DNA of 57,800 nt, taken from NCBI GenBank assembly GCA_046155615.1, contig JBJXFP010000160.1, forward strand, positions 1 to 57,800, read 5' to 3'. Shown piece by piece: positions 33,144 to 42,509 of the stretch. A program made the translations under genes and the position numbers. The notes beneath the pieces were generated by a model. It saw only the letters and a program-made list of their open reading frames with translations, was not told the DNA's origin and did not search any database. The stretch's first letter is position 1. Each line of letters opens with the position of its first letter. The stretch is from JANNVZ01 sp046155615 (GTDB lineage: Bacteria > Bacteroidota > Bacteroidia > Flavobacteriales_D > Sanyastnellaceae).

Positions 33144-34982
33144 TTATCTGAATTGTTGTTCGAGTTGGTCGAGCGAAAGGGAAACCACCGTGGCCTTGCC
33201 CTGCTCTGCAGCATAAGGCACATTGCATTTGAAAAGTTGTTGCACCAATTCCTGCATCTCAGGTTGGGTAAGCATTTGGCCGTAACGCAAGGAGGTTGTT
33301 CTGGCAAGCGCCCATCCCATTTTTTCACGTACAGAATATTGAAGCGTGCTGCGTTCATTTTTCAGTTGTTCTAAAAAATCTTCAAGTAATTTTTGCCCAT
33401 CACTGGTAGAGGCATCAGCAGGTGTTCCACTCAGTTTGTAAGTACTGCCGCCAAATTCTTCAATCTCGAATCCGAGTGCCAGCACATCTGCCACGATGGT
33501 TTGCATCAATGCAAAATCTTGTGGTGACAGGGTTACCGTTTCAGGAAACAAAAGTTGTTGTGTATAGCCCAGGCCGTTTTCCATCTGTGCATGGTACTTT
33601 TCAAAAAGTACACGTTGATGTGCGCGCTGTTGATCTATCAGAAGCAAACCTTTCATACTGGCTCTTACAATGAACTTGCGATGTAACTGGAAACAAGGGG
33701 AGTCGTCATCTATTTCCAATGCAGTTTGCACAACGGCCTGCTCAGTTTCTATTGTAGTGGCTGATTGTTCCGGCTTTGGAGTCAGGCCAATCTGCATCAG
33801 GTCTTGCCAGCGCTGTTCGCTTTTTTCTTTGGCTTTGAACCAACCACTCAGTGCGTTTTCCTTTTTCGTTTCGCTGCCAAATGGGTTGTACTCCGGGTTC
33901 ACATGCACATGCGGTATTTGCACCTCCGTGCTGTTGCGAAGTGGAGATGCATCTATCGCCACCTCCTGTTCGAAGTCGATGGTGGGCGATATGTTGTGTC
34001 GCCCCAAAGCCCTGCGCACAGCAGCAAGCAATATGGCATATACCTCGCGTTCATCCCGAAATTTTATCTCTGTCTTTGTAGGATGTATGTTGATGTCAAT
34101 CTGCTCAGGGGCTATTTCTAAGTAAAGCATGTAAAGCGGAAAGTGACCACTGGAAAGCATTGAATCGAATGCACTGATCACTGCATGGTGCAGGTATGCA
34201 TTTTTGATGAAGCGGTTGTTTACGAAGAAAAACTGTTCGCCTCGTGTGCGTTTTGCAGTTTCGGGTTTGCCAATGTAGCCGCTTACTTTAACTATGCCGG
34301 TAGCTTCCTCTACGGGCACCAGGCGTTCGTTGTAGCGGGTACCAAGTATATGTACAATGCGCTGACGGAGCGGTGTGCGCGGCAAGGTGTACACCTCTGT
34401 ACCATTATGTGTGAAGGTAAATTCCACGTCAGGGTGTGTGAAGGCCACACGCTGAAATTCATCCATGCAGTGGCGCAATTCTACAGAATCGTTCTTTAAA
34501 AAGTATCTACGTGCAGGCACATTGAAGAATAGGTTTTTGATCCACAGCGATGTGCCTTCGGCTGTTTGAGTGGCTTCGTGAAATTTTACTTTCGAGCCTT
34601 CTATTTCTATGTGAGTGCCTAATGTTGCACCTTGCTGCTTGGTCTTCATCTCCACCTGAGCTACGGCAGCAATGCTCGCCAAAGCTTCACCACGGAAACC
34701 TTTGGTCATTACGGTAAAGAGATCTTCTATCTTTTTTATTTTAGATGTGGCATGTCGCTCAAAGGCCATGCGCGCATCTGTATCGCTCATGCCACTGCCA
34801 TTGTCTGTAACCTGTATCAGTGTTTTTCCGGCATCTTTCAGTACGAGTTTTATGCTTGTGGCACCGGAGTCTACGGCATTCTCCAAAAGTTCTTTTACAA
34901 TGGATGCGGGACGCTGCACTACTTCACCGGCAGCTATCTGGTTGGCTACCGATTCAGGAAGGAGCTGAATGATGTCGGGCAT
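33144..34982 (-). CDS. mutL: DNA mismatch repair protein MutL
   Basis: A 612-residue protein. The GHKL ATPase domain is unmistakable: IAAGEVVQRPASIVKELLENAVDSGAT (motif I), TDNGSGM (motif II) and TKGFRGEALASI (motif III). The transducer domain runs to about residue 330, then a linker and the dimerisation domain from about 425. Where endonuclease-type MutL has DQHAxxExxxxE, this protein has DQQRAHQRVLFE, and the later Cys-rich zinc motif CPHGRP is not recognisable. It may therefore lack nicking activity. It links mismatch recognition by MutS to repair. It heads an operon with two rhomboid genes. Confidence 0.96.
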   Translation of the reverse strand: MPDIIQLLPESVANQIAAGEVVQRPASIVKELLENAVDSGATSIKLVLKDAGKTLIQVTDNGSGMSDTDARMAFERHATSKIKKIEDLFTVMTKGFRGEALASIAAVAQVEMKTKQQGATLGTHIEIEGSKVKFHEATQTAEGTSLWIKNLFFNVPARRYFLKNDSVELRHCMDEFQRVAFTHPDVEFTFTHNGTEVYTLPRTPLRQRIVHILGTRYNERLVPVEEATGIVKVSGYIGKPETAKRTRGEQFFFVNNRFIKNAYLHHAVISAFDSMLSSGHFPLYMLYLEIAPEQIDINIHPTKTEIKFRDEREVYAILLAAVRRALGRHNISPTIDFEQEVAIDASPLRNSTEVQIPHVHVNPEYNPFGSETKKENALSGWFKAKEKSEQRWQDLMQIGLTPKPEQSATTIETEQAVVQTALEIDDDSPCFQLHRKFIVRASMKGLLLIDQQRAHQRVLFEKYHAQMENGLGYTQQLLFPETVTLSPQDFALMQTIVADVLALGFEIEEFGGSTYKLSGTPADASTSDGQKLLEDFLEQLKNERSTLQYSVREKMGWALARTTSLRYGQMLTQPEMQELVQQLFKCNVPYAAEQGKATVVSLSLDQLEQQFR

Positions 34983-35020
34983 ACGTTGTTTAGGAAAATA
35001 TCTACGGTTTTTGACTGCGA

Positions 35021-35028
35021 CAAAGCTA
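35021..35028 (-). promoter_or_regulatory. Putative -7 promoter element of mutL
   Basis: The minus strand reads TAGCTTTG, an exact match to the Bacteroidota -7 consensus TAnnTTTG, 38 bases before the mutL ATG at 34982. No clear -33 TTTG is visible at the expected distance. Confidence 0.4.
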
Positions 35029-35228
35029 ATGGCTCAGCCACTGTGGATGCGTGCTGAAACATGCACCGATAATTTTCATTCAAGCATTTTGCAAAGGGCA
35101 TGCAACCAATTCAATTTGGATCGGCCCGAAACACGCCACATACATTTGCCGCCTTTTGAAAAAAAGTATGCCCCTCTTTTTATCCTGCTGACAATAATTT
35201 TTTTTACAACCTGAAATCAAAATAGCGC

Positions 35229-37631
35229 ATGAGCAAAAACCTTGTGATAGTGGAGTCGCCTGCAAAGGCAAAAACAATAGAAGGCTACCTTGGGGAAGAC
35301 TATGTGGTGAAGAGCAGCTACGGCCATGTACGCGACCTGCCCAAGAATGACATTGCAGTGAATATTGAAAAGGGATTTGTGCCGGTGTATGAGGTGTCAG
35401 CTGACAAGATTGATGTGATCAGAGATTTGAAAAAACTTGCGGACAAATCGGAGCATGTGTGGCTGGCAACGGATGAGGACCGCGAGGGTGAAGCCATATC
35501 GTGGCATCTGGCTGAGGCGCTTAATCTGGATATCAAAACAACCAAGCGCATTGTATTTCACGAAATTACCAAAAAAGCAATTCAGAAAGCCATCGAGAAT
35601 CCACGCACCATTGATATTGATTTGGTAAATGCGCAACAAGCAAGAAGGGTACTTGATCGCATTGTTGGTTTCGAACTATCGCCTGTGCTTTGGAAAAAAG
35701 TGAAGGGCGGACTCAGTGCAGGTCGTGTGCAAAGTGTGGCCGTACGAATCATAGTTGAACGCGAAAGAGAGATTGAAAGATTTCTTGCCACTTCATTTTT
35801 CAACTTGCGGGGAAATTTTGATTTGGGAACTGCGCTGCTCAAAGCTGACCTCGCCCGCAAATTGAAAGACAATGCAGAGGCCAATGAGTTTCTAAACAAA
35901 TGCAGCGGTGCAGATTTCAGCATAACAGGCATAGATACCAAACCGGCAAAAAGGACACCCGCTGCACCATTTACAACTTCTACCCTACAGCAAGAGGCCA
36001 GCCGCAAGTTAGGCTACAGTGTTAGCCGCACCATGGTGATAGCGCAGAAGCTTTACGAAAGTGGAAAAATTACCTACATGCGAACTGACAGCGTGAACTT
36101 GTCAGACTTTGCACTTGAATCAGCCAAAAGTGAAATCACCAAATCTTATGGCGACAAGTATTCGCATACGCGCCAATTCACCAACAAAAGCAAAGGAGCA
36201 CAGGAAGCACATGAAGCCATCAGGCCCACTGACTTTGCTGTATCACAAATAAGCAGCGAGCGCGATGAGGAGAGATTGTACGAATTGATTTGGAAACGAT
36301 CCATAGCCTCGCAAATGGCTGATGCAGAATTAGAAAAAACAACTGCGACCATAGGCATAAGCACCATACCTGATGTGCTGCTTGCCAAAGGCGAAGTCAT
36401 CAAATTCGATGGCTTTCTGAAAGTATATATAGAGAGTACTGATGACGATGACAACGAAGAAGGAGGAAGCGGCATGTTGCCTCCACTGAGTGTGGGTCAG
36501 AAGTTGAAACTGACCGATATGGTTGCCACACAACGCTTCACACAAAAGCCGGCACGATACTCCGAAGCTGCGCTGGTTAAGCGACTGGAGGAGCTGGGTA
36601 TTGGCAGACCATCAACCTATGCGCCTACCATCAGCACCATTCAACAACGCGAATACATAGAGAAGAAGGACAAAGAAGGTACGCCTCGCGAATTTGACGT
36701 CCTCACATTGAAAGACAGCATGGTTTTCACAGAAAAAAAATCTGAAAACACAGGTGCTGAAAAGTCCAAGTTGTTCCCGACAGACATCGGAATGGTGGTA
36801 AATGATTTTCTGGTGGAACAGTTTCCGAAAATTCTGGATTACCAATTCACCGCCAAAGTGGAGGAGGAGTTTGATGAAATTGCTGAGGGCAAATTGGTGT
36901 GGCAGGATATGATGAAGAATTTCTATCAGCCCTTTCATCAGAATGTGGAAGAAACACTTATCACGGCTCAGCGCCAAACGGGAGAACGTGAGCTTGGAAC
37001 TGATCCCAAAACTGGCAAACAGGTAATAGTGCGCATAGCTCGCTTCGGTCCGGTGGTGCAAATTGGAGCCAGCGATGATGAAGAGAAAAAATTTGCTTCG
37101 CTGCGTGCAGGTCAGAGCATTGGCACTATTACCATCGAAGAAGCACTCAAACTCTTCGACCTGCCTCGTGTAGTAGGCGAGCACAATGGGCAGACCATAA
37201 CTGCAGGCCTTGGTCGTTTCGGCCCATTTGTGAAATGGGGAAGCACCTATGCCAGCCTGCGTGTGAAGGAGGGTGACGATCCATTCACTGTTGAATTGGA
37301 TCGCGCCATTCACCTCATCACTGAAAAAATAAATGGAGTGAATGCAGCCCTGCTTCAAAAATTCGAAAGCCATCCCGACATTCAAATCATACAGGGCAGG
37401 TTTGGCCCATATATCAAAAAGGAAAAGGAAAACTACAAACTCACCAAGGGCACAGATCCAAAAAGCATCAGCATTGAAGAGGTGCTAAAATTGATTGCTG
37501 AGCAAGATGCCAACCCCTCGCCCAAAAAACAAGCAGCAGCAAAAAGAGCGGCTGCTAAAAAAGTGACCTCAGGAAAATCGCCATCAAAAAAGACAACTGT
37601 CAAAAAGAAAGTTTCTCCGAAGAAGAGTTGA
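35229..37631 (+). CDS. topA: DNA topoisomerase I (type IA)
   Basis: An 800-residue enzyme that relaxes negative supercoils. The Toprim domain holds Glu9 and the acidic triad in TDEDREGE (82-86). The catalytic Tyr283 is in ITYMRTDSVNLSD. FGIGRPSTYAPTI-like motifs (near residue 458) are present. Instead of Cys4 zinc fingers, the C-terminus carries GRFGP repeats (near residues 600, 660 and 720) and ends in a Lys/Ala-rich tail of about 40 residues that should bind DNA non-specifically. It starts after a 246-base gap from mutL, which is divergent. Downstream lie the arginase-like gene and type IX secretion genes. Confidence 0.97.
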   Translation: MSKNLVIVESPAKAKTIEGYLGEDYVVKSSYGHVRDLPKNDIAVNIEKGFVPVYEVSADKIDVIRDLKKLADKSEHVWLATDEDREGEAISWHLAEALNLDIKTTKRIVFHEITKKAIQKAIENPRTIDIDLVNAQQARRVLDRIVGFELSPVLWKKVKGGLSAGRVQSVAVRIIVEREREIERFLATSFFNLRGNFDLGTALLKADLARKLKDNAEANEFLNKCSGADFSITGIDTKPAKRTPAAPFTTSTLQQEASRKLGYSVSRTMVIAQKLYESGKITYMRTDSVNLSDFALESAKSEITKSYGDKYSHTRQFTNKSKGAQEAHEAIRPTDFAVSQISSERDEERLYELIWKRSIASQMADAELEKTTATIGISTIPDVLLAKGEVIKFDGFLKVYIESTDDDDNEEGGSGMLPPLSVGQKLKLTDMVATQRFTQKPARYSEAALVKRLEELGIGRPSTYAPTISTIQQREYIEKKDKEGTPREFDVLTLKDSMVFTEKKSENTGAEKSKLFPTDIGMVVNDFLVEQFPKILDYQFTAKVEEEFDEIAEGKLVWQDMMKNFYQPFHQNVEETLITAQRQTGERELGTDPKTGKQVIVRIARFGPVVQIGASDDEEKKFASLRAGQSIGTITIEEALKLFDLPRVVGEHNGQTITAGLGRFGPFVKWGSTYASLRVKEGDDPFTVELDRAIHLITEKINGVNAALLQKFESHPDIQIIQGRFGPYIKKEKENYKLTKGTDPKSISIEEVLKLIAEQDANPSPKKQAAAKRAAAKKVTSGKSPSKKTTVKKKVSPKKS

Positions 37632-37687
37632 TTCTTGGTGTGGTTTCAACAAATCACTTTGGACAATCTCAACGCATATATCTAAAA

Positions 37688-37701
37688 CTTCAAGCTTGAA
37701 G
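37688..37701. repeat. 14-bp perfect palindrome upstream of the arginase-like gene
   Basis: CTTCAAGCTTGAAG lies 16 bases before the ATG at 37718. It has no loop and no T run, so it resembles a dimeric-protein site more than a terminator. Function unknown. Confidence 0.3.
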
Positions 37702-37717
37702 CTCTGAAATTGCCCAC

Positions 37718-38884
37718 ATGGACATTTCAGTTTTTTTCAAGCCGCTTGCCAAAGACCAATTTGCAGATGAGGATTCGCATCCTTCAGCACTGGCCAATCA
37801 CATCACCTTTTTCACAGGCGATTTGCAAGAGATTATAGGCAAACGAGCTGCAATAATTGGTGTGAAAGAGGACAGGCTTGGAGGCAAAAACACGGGCTGC
37901 GCTCAAGGCCCAGATGCAATCAGGCAGAAGTTCTACTCTCTTTTTATGTTCGATGAGAAAATTGATTTGATTGATTTGGGTAACATCGAATCGGGTAATG
38001 AAATTTCTGACACACACTATGCGCTGAATCAAACATGCCAGTATCTGCTTCGCAAAAACATACTCCCTATCATAATAGGCGGAACCCAAGACCTGACCTA
38101 TGCGAACTACCAAGCCTACGAGCATCTTGAGCAAACAGTAAACCTGGTGACTATCGATTACCGACTCGACTTTGGCCGCTCTGATGAGGAAGCGCATTCA
38201 AAATCTTATTTGAACAAGATCATACTGCATAAGCCAAATTACCTTTTCAACTACAGCAACATAGGTCACCAGCGCTACCTAACCGAGCCCGAACTGGTGG
38301 ATCTGATGACCAGCATGTACTTTGACACCTGGCGACTTGGCGAAATGCAACCTTATCTGCACCGCACAGAACCAATACTGCGCAATGCAGATATCATATC
38401 AATTGATGTAGCTTCCATTAGACAAGGTGAAGCACCCGGCTGCGCATATGCAGGGCCCAATGGTTTCTATGGCGATCAGGCAGCTCAGCTTTGCCGATAC
38501 GCTGGTATGAGTGACAAATTAAGCAGTATTGGATTCTATGAGTACAACCCAATTTGCGATAAGAATGGACAAACCGCACATCTTGTAGCTCAGATGTTGT
38601 GGTGTTTGATTGAAGGAATGACCCATCGCAAACTCGATTACCCTATTGGCGACTATTCGGAGTACTATAAATACATAGTTCCAATTACAGATCAGGGAAG
38701 CGAAATAGTATTCTATAAGAGCAATAAGAGCGACCGGTGGTGGATGGATGTGCCTTACCCAAGCGGACAAGAGTTGAAATACGAAAGGCACCACCTTGTG
38801 CCTTGCACTTACGAGGAATATCAGCTGGCTACCAACGATGAAATGCCAGACCGATGGTGGAAGACCTATCAAAAGCTGGTTTGA
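37718..38884 (+). CDS. Arginase/formimidoylglutamase-fold protein with degraded metal site
   Basis: A 388-residue protein of the ureohydrolase fold, usually annotated formimidoylglutamase in Bacteroidota. The three metal motifs are recognisable but altered. GGxHD is GGTQD (Gln for the first His), DAHxD is DYRLD (Arg for the second His) and SxDxDxxDP is SIDVASIRQG (Ala for the second Asp). Half of the usual manganese ligands are thus missing, so amidino hydrolysis is doubtful. A long C-terminal extension (about 310-388) with WWMDVPYP is atypical of arginases. It lies between topA and porP-gldKLMN, which suggests a non-catalytic role tied to secretion or gliding; that link is inference. Confidence 0.75.
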   Translation: MDISVFFKPLAKDQFADEDSHPSALANHITFFTGDLQEIIGKRAAIIGVKEDRLGGKNTGCAQGPDAIRQKFYSLFMFDEKIDLIDLGNIESGNEISDTHYALNQTCQYLLRKNILPIIIGGTQDLTYANYQAYEHLEQTVNLVTIDYRLDFGRSDEEAHSKSYLNKIILHKPNYLFNYSNIGHQRYLTEPELVDLMTSMYFDTWRLGEMQPYLHRTEPILRNADIISIDVASIRQGEAPGCAYAGPNGFYGDQAAQLCRYAGMSDKLSSIGFYEYNPICDKNGQTAHLVAQMLWCLIEGMTHRKLDYPIGDYSEYYKYIVPITDQGSEIVFYKSNKSDRWWMDVPYPSGQELKYERHHLVPCTYEEYQLATNDEMPDRWWKTYQKLV

Positions 38885-38975
38885 AGCGGTTTTCAGGCAA
38901 GTGAAATGCAGCCAGGAAATGAGAATTGTCAGCTTCATAACAGCATGACATTAAGCTCGGCTGTCGAAATTTTTT

Positions 38976-39005
38976 TTTGATGGTGTTCAAATCTTTCTAC
39001 TTTAG
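38976..39005 (+). promoter_or_regulatory. Putative promoter of porP/sprF
   Basis: TTTG at 38976-38979 and TACTTTAG at 38998-39005 are separated by 18 bases, close to the Bacteroidota arrangement TTTG - about 19 bases - TAnnTTTG, with one mismatch in the -7 box. It lies 62 bases before the ATG at 39068. Confidence 0.4.
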
Positions 39006-39067
39006 CCACTTTCCAAAAAAGAACCAGAGCCAAGAATTTTTTGCTTTAACCCCAAGAAAACCACTTT

Positions 39068-40045
39068 ATGAAGAAGAGTTTACTCGTAGTTGTTTTAGCT
39101 TCAGTTTCTCAGATTTTACAAGCACAGCAAGACCCACAGCTTACGCAGTGGCAGTATGATCGTGTGTCGTTCAACCCAGCTGCTGCCGGTATGAATTGTA
39201 TGCACTGCCTTACCACTTTTCACCGCGACCAGTGGGATGGTCTGGATCACGACCCCAAAAGTTACTTATTCAATTATGAAGGACTGTGGTTTGATCAAAA
39301 AGGACTCGGGGCAATCAATGGTGGGCTTGGGCTTGGTGTTACTTTCTTGAATGAAGTGCTTGGTCAACAGAAGAACACCATTGTGCGACTGAACATTGCT
39401 CCAAAATTTAATTTAAATAATGGGAGCACCCTGTCTGCCGGTGTCTCACTTGGCGGTTACCTCAGTAAGTTAGGTGCCAATTGGGTATATATAGACGACA
39501 ACGACCCAACCATACCTACTAAGGAACTGTCAGCCGGAACCTTCGATTTGGGGTTTGGAGCCACATTGTACAAAAAAGGTCAATACTATATAGGCGCGTC
39601 TGCTACACATCTTACTGCTGGCGAGTTGAAAAATCTTCGCATTACTACTGCCCGCCATTTTTATCTGATGGGCGGTTATGAATATGGGATCAACAGCAGC
39701 CTCACCCTGCGCCCCAATGCTTTATTGAAGACAGACTTCAATGCGACCGCCATTGATATAAATGCGGATGTACTTTGGAACAATATGCTATGGGGTGGCC
39801 TTGCGTTCAGACCCGGAGATGCTATTGCACCCTATGTTGGTTTTCAAACCAATTTTGCACCAACCAACCTTGGGCCTAAGTCAGACCTTTGCGAGCATGG
39901 TTTGAAAATAGGTTACTCTTATGATGTGACTACCTCAGAGTTGAAAGACTACTCTGCGGGATCGCACGAGATTTTCATAGCTTATTGCATGAGAATTTGC
40001 CCAATCATCATCAGAGCTAAGAACCACAATACTCGATTCTTGTAA
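39068..40045 (+). CDS. PorP/SprF family type IX secretion outer-membrane protein
   Basis: A 325-residue protein. A Sec signal peptide (1-20, cleavage around LQAQ) is followed by the family hallmark QDPQLTQWQYDRVSFNPAAAGM. The rest alternates amphipathic strands (GVTFLNEVLGQQKNTI, LGGYLSKLGANW, HFYLMGGYEYGI) as in a beta barrel and ends with the typical GYSYDVTTSELKDYSAGSHEI. PorP/SprF proteins sit in the outer membrane and help specific cargo pass through or attach to the type IX machinery. It lies 137 bases upstream of gldK, the same linkage seen in other Bacteroidota. A second family member is at 53965. Confidence 0.9.
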   Translation: MKKSLLVVVLASVSQILQAQQDPQLTQWQYDRVSFNPAAAGMNCMHCLTTFHRDQWDGLDHDPKSYLFNYEGLWFDQKGLGAINGGLGLGVTFLNEVLGQQKNTIVRLNIAPKFNLNNGSTLSAGVSLGGYLSKLGANWVYIDDNDPTIPTKELSAGTFDLGFGATLYKKGQYYIGASATHLTAGELKNLRITTARHFYLMGGYEYGINSSLTLRPNALLKTDFNATAIDINADVLWNNMLWGGLAFRPGDAIAPYVGFQTNFAPTNLGPKSDLCEHGLKIGYSYDVTTSELKDYSAGSHEIFIAYCMRICPIIIRAKNHNTRFL

Positions 40046-40182
40046 AATATTTCGCAACATTTGCTGTTATCAGCACGTAATGTGGATTTTATTCATATAG
40101 CCTGACCTCATTTTAGAAAAAAACAGTTAAGAAAATAATCAGACAGCCAGTGAAGTTTTAGTTATTAGAAAAAAGGGAAATC

Positions 40183-41556
40183 ATGAAAAAATCGTTCTTT
40201 TATCTAATCATCGCTGTGGTCTTTGCCAGTTGCATTCAAGCACCTGGCGGTGAACTCGTAGGTGTGTATCCGCGCGAGGAATGGACCCAGCTCAATCCCT
40301 ATGGGATGAATTACATACACTTTGGTTCATACACCATGGGACCAAGTGATCAGGATGTGCCGTATGCTTTGAACTCCGCTTCAAAGACAGTTACTATTCC
40401 TGCATTCTACATTGATCAGACAGAAATCTCGAACAACGAGTACCGCCAATTTGTGGTATGGGTGCGAGATTCCCTGATGCGCGATGCCTTGGCTCAGGCC
40501 GATATCGAAGGATACGGAATCACTGAGCGTGAGGATGGCCGTGAAATGGACAGATTCATAAACAAAGGCTACCTTCTGAATTGGGAGGAAGAGATAGACA
40601 TGGAAAGCGAAGACGTTTTTGATGTTATCTATGATGGCTTCTATTTGCAAGGTCAGGACAAATTCTACGATAGGCAAGAGATAGATGCGCGCAAACTCAA
40701 GTACAAATTTTGGTGGATTGACTACCAAAGTGCCTCAGTGAAAGCTACCCGCGATGAAGAGTTGAGTGAGACCAATAGTCTCAATCAGTTGCACTCTGTT
40801 TTGCGCCACAGCGACCGAACCCCGTTCATTATAGAAGAAACGGTAGGAATCTATCCTGATACATTGTGTTGGGTACATGACTTTACCTATGGTTTCAATG
40901 AACCATTGACTGAGAATTATTTCTGGCACCCGGCTTATGATGATTATCCGGTTGTTGGAGTTACTTGGGGTCAATGCCAAGCTTTTTGCCGCTGGAGAAC
41001 CCAACTGCTGAACGAGTTTAAGGCATATGAAGGAGAAACGTTTGTTCAACGTTTCAGATTACCATCTGAGGCCGAGTGGGAATATGCTTCTCGCGGTGGT
41101 CTTGAGCTTTCGCCATATCCCTGGGGAGGTCCTTACATAAGAAACAATCTGGGATGCCCGCTGGCCAACTTTAAACCAATGCGTGGTGACTATGTGGAGG
41201 ACAATGGCTGTCACACCGTACCGATTATGTCGTATTCGCCTAATGACTATGGTTTGTGGTGCATGGCAGGTAACGTAGCTGAATGGACCAATACGGCTTA
41301 TGATGAGTCCGTTTATCAATTTACTCACGACATGGCACCTGAGTATAACTACCTGGCGCAAAAGGATGACCCGCCAAGTATGAAACGTAAAGTGATTCGT
41401 GGTGGCTCTTGGAAGGACATTGGTTATTTTGTCCAAACCGGCACTCGTTCTTATGAATATCAGGATACAGCAAAAGCATACATTGGATTCCGTTGTGTGA
41501 TGAGCTATTTGGGACGTGGTAAGAACGTAGCCCCTGAAGATTTCAACAACGAGTGA
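40183..41556 (+). CDS. gldK: Type IX secretion lipoprotein GldK
   Basis: A 457-residue lipoprotein. The lipobox Cys17 (VFASC) ends a hydrophobic signal peptide. The rest is a formylglycine-generating-enzyme-like domain with the usual motifs QTEISNNEYRQF, FRLPSEAEWEYASRGG, YPWGG, GNVAEWT, VIRGGSWKD and IGFRCV. GldK (PorK) forms the periplasmic outer-membrane ring of the type IX secretion system together with GldN. It starts the operon gldK-gldL-gldM-gldN, with gaps of 77, 75 and 14 bases. The FGE fold here is structural rather than catalytic in known relatives. Confidence 0.96.
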   Translation: MKKSFFYLIIAVVFASCIQAPGGELVGVYPREEWTQLNPYGMNYIHFGSYTMGPSDQDVPYALNSASKTVTIPAFYIDQTEISNNEYRQFVVWVRDSLMRDALAQADIEGYGITEREDGREMDRFINKGYLLNWEEEIDMESEDVFDVIYDGFYLQGQDKFYDRQEIDARKLKYKFWWIDYQSASVKATRDEELSETNSLNQLHSVLRHSDRTPFIIEETVGIYPDTLCWVHDFTYGFNEPLTENYFWHPAYDDYPVVGVTWGQCQAFCRWRTQLLNEFKAYEGETFVQRFRLPSEAEWEYASRGGLELSPYPWGGPYIRNNLGCPLANFKPMRGDYVEDNGCHTVPIMSYSPNDYGLWCMAGNVAEWTNTAYDESVYQFTHDMAPEYNYLAQKDDPPSMKRKVIRGGSWKDIGYFVQTGTRSYEYQDTAKAYIGFRCVMSYLGRGKNVAPEDFNNE

Positions 41557-41633
41557 CAGAACAACCAACCTCTTATACTGCAAGTATTTTTTTTAACCAA
41601 TAAATCAATCAACCCTAACAACGTTTAGAAATT

Positions 41634-42434
41634 ATGAAACCTGGAAGTAAAGCATGGAAAAAGTTCATGGCAAAGCTCTATGGAATTGGAGCAGCTGTAG
41701 TAATCATCGGAGCAATGTTCAAGATTCAGCACTGGCCATTTGCCGGGTTGCTGCTTGTTGTTGGTCTTTCAACTGAGGCAATCATCTTCTTCTTTTCGGC
41801 ATTTGAGCCATTACACGAAGAGCCTGATTGGTCTCTCGTTTATCCTGAATTAGCTTTACCGGATGCCGCAAAGTCTGAATTGAAAAAGCAAAATCTGGGA
41901 AAAAATGCTAAAGCTGGCGGAACCTTATCGGAACAGATTGACAATATGCTGGCTGAAGCTAAAATTGAACCTGAGCTGATAGCCAGTCTTGGTGATGGGA
42001 TGCGTTCGTTCAGTTCACAGGCCAAGAGTCTTTCAGACATTACTGATTCCGCAGCAGCTTCAACTCAATACGCCAGTTCATTGAACAATGCCGCAAGCAA
42101 AGTTTCAACCTTGGCTGATAGTTATGCTTCGGCTTCCGAAGTGTTGACCGGCATTACAGACCATGCAAAGGATGGCACCGCTGTGGGCAATCATCTCCAA
42201 AAGATGAGTGAAAACATGGGAGCACTCAATGGAATGTATGAGATACAGCTTCAGGAAATGGAGAAGACCCGCATGATGTATGGCGATATGAATGCACTTG
42301 TTAAGAATCTTGCAGATTCTGTGGAAGACACCAAGCTGTATAAAGAGAATATTGCTGAATTGTCCCGCAATTTGAAATCGTTGAATAACGTGTACAGCAA
42401 TATGCTGAATGCAATGGGTACTGCTCGCCAATAA
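41634..42434 (+). CDS. gldL: Type IX secretion/gliding motor protein GldL
   Basis: A 266-residue inner-membrane protein. Two N-terminal transmembrane helices (about 16-34 and 37-55) carry the polar residues expected for proton passage: Tyr16, Lys30, His33, Glu48 and Glu58. The remaining 200 residues form a long helical cytoplasmic domain rich in Ala, Ser and Leu. GldL (PorL) assembles with GldM into the motor that uses the proton motive force to power type IX secretion and gliding. The start MKPGSKAWKKFMAKLYG is typical. Adjacent gldM overlaps functionally and is 75 bases downstream. Confidence 0.95.
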   Translation: MKPGSKAWKKFMAKLYGIGAAVVIIGAMFKIQHWPFAGLLLVVGLSTEAIIFFFSAFEPLHEEPDWSLVYPELALPDAAKSELKKQNLGKNAKAGGTLSEQIDNMLAEAKIEPELIASLGDGMRSFSSQAKSLSDITDSAAASTQYASSLNNAASKVSTLADSYASASEVLTGITDHAKDGTAVGNHLQKMSENMGALNGMYEIQLQEMEKTRMMYGDMNALVKNLADSVEDTKLYKENIAELSRNLKSLNNVYSNMLNAMGTARQ

Positions 42435-42509
42435 GCCAGTTATTGTTTTCGCTACTCTGAATTATGAAGTAACAAAACGAAACATTAACCACAAAAAACC
42501 AAAGGAAAA

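Noticed and set aside
36612..37385. 257-codon open frame antisense to topA
   Set aside because: Shadow of topA coding sequence; no recognisable domain or start context.
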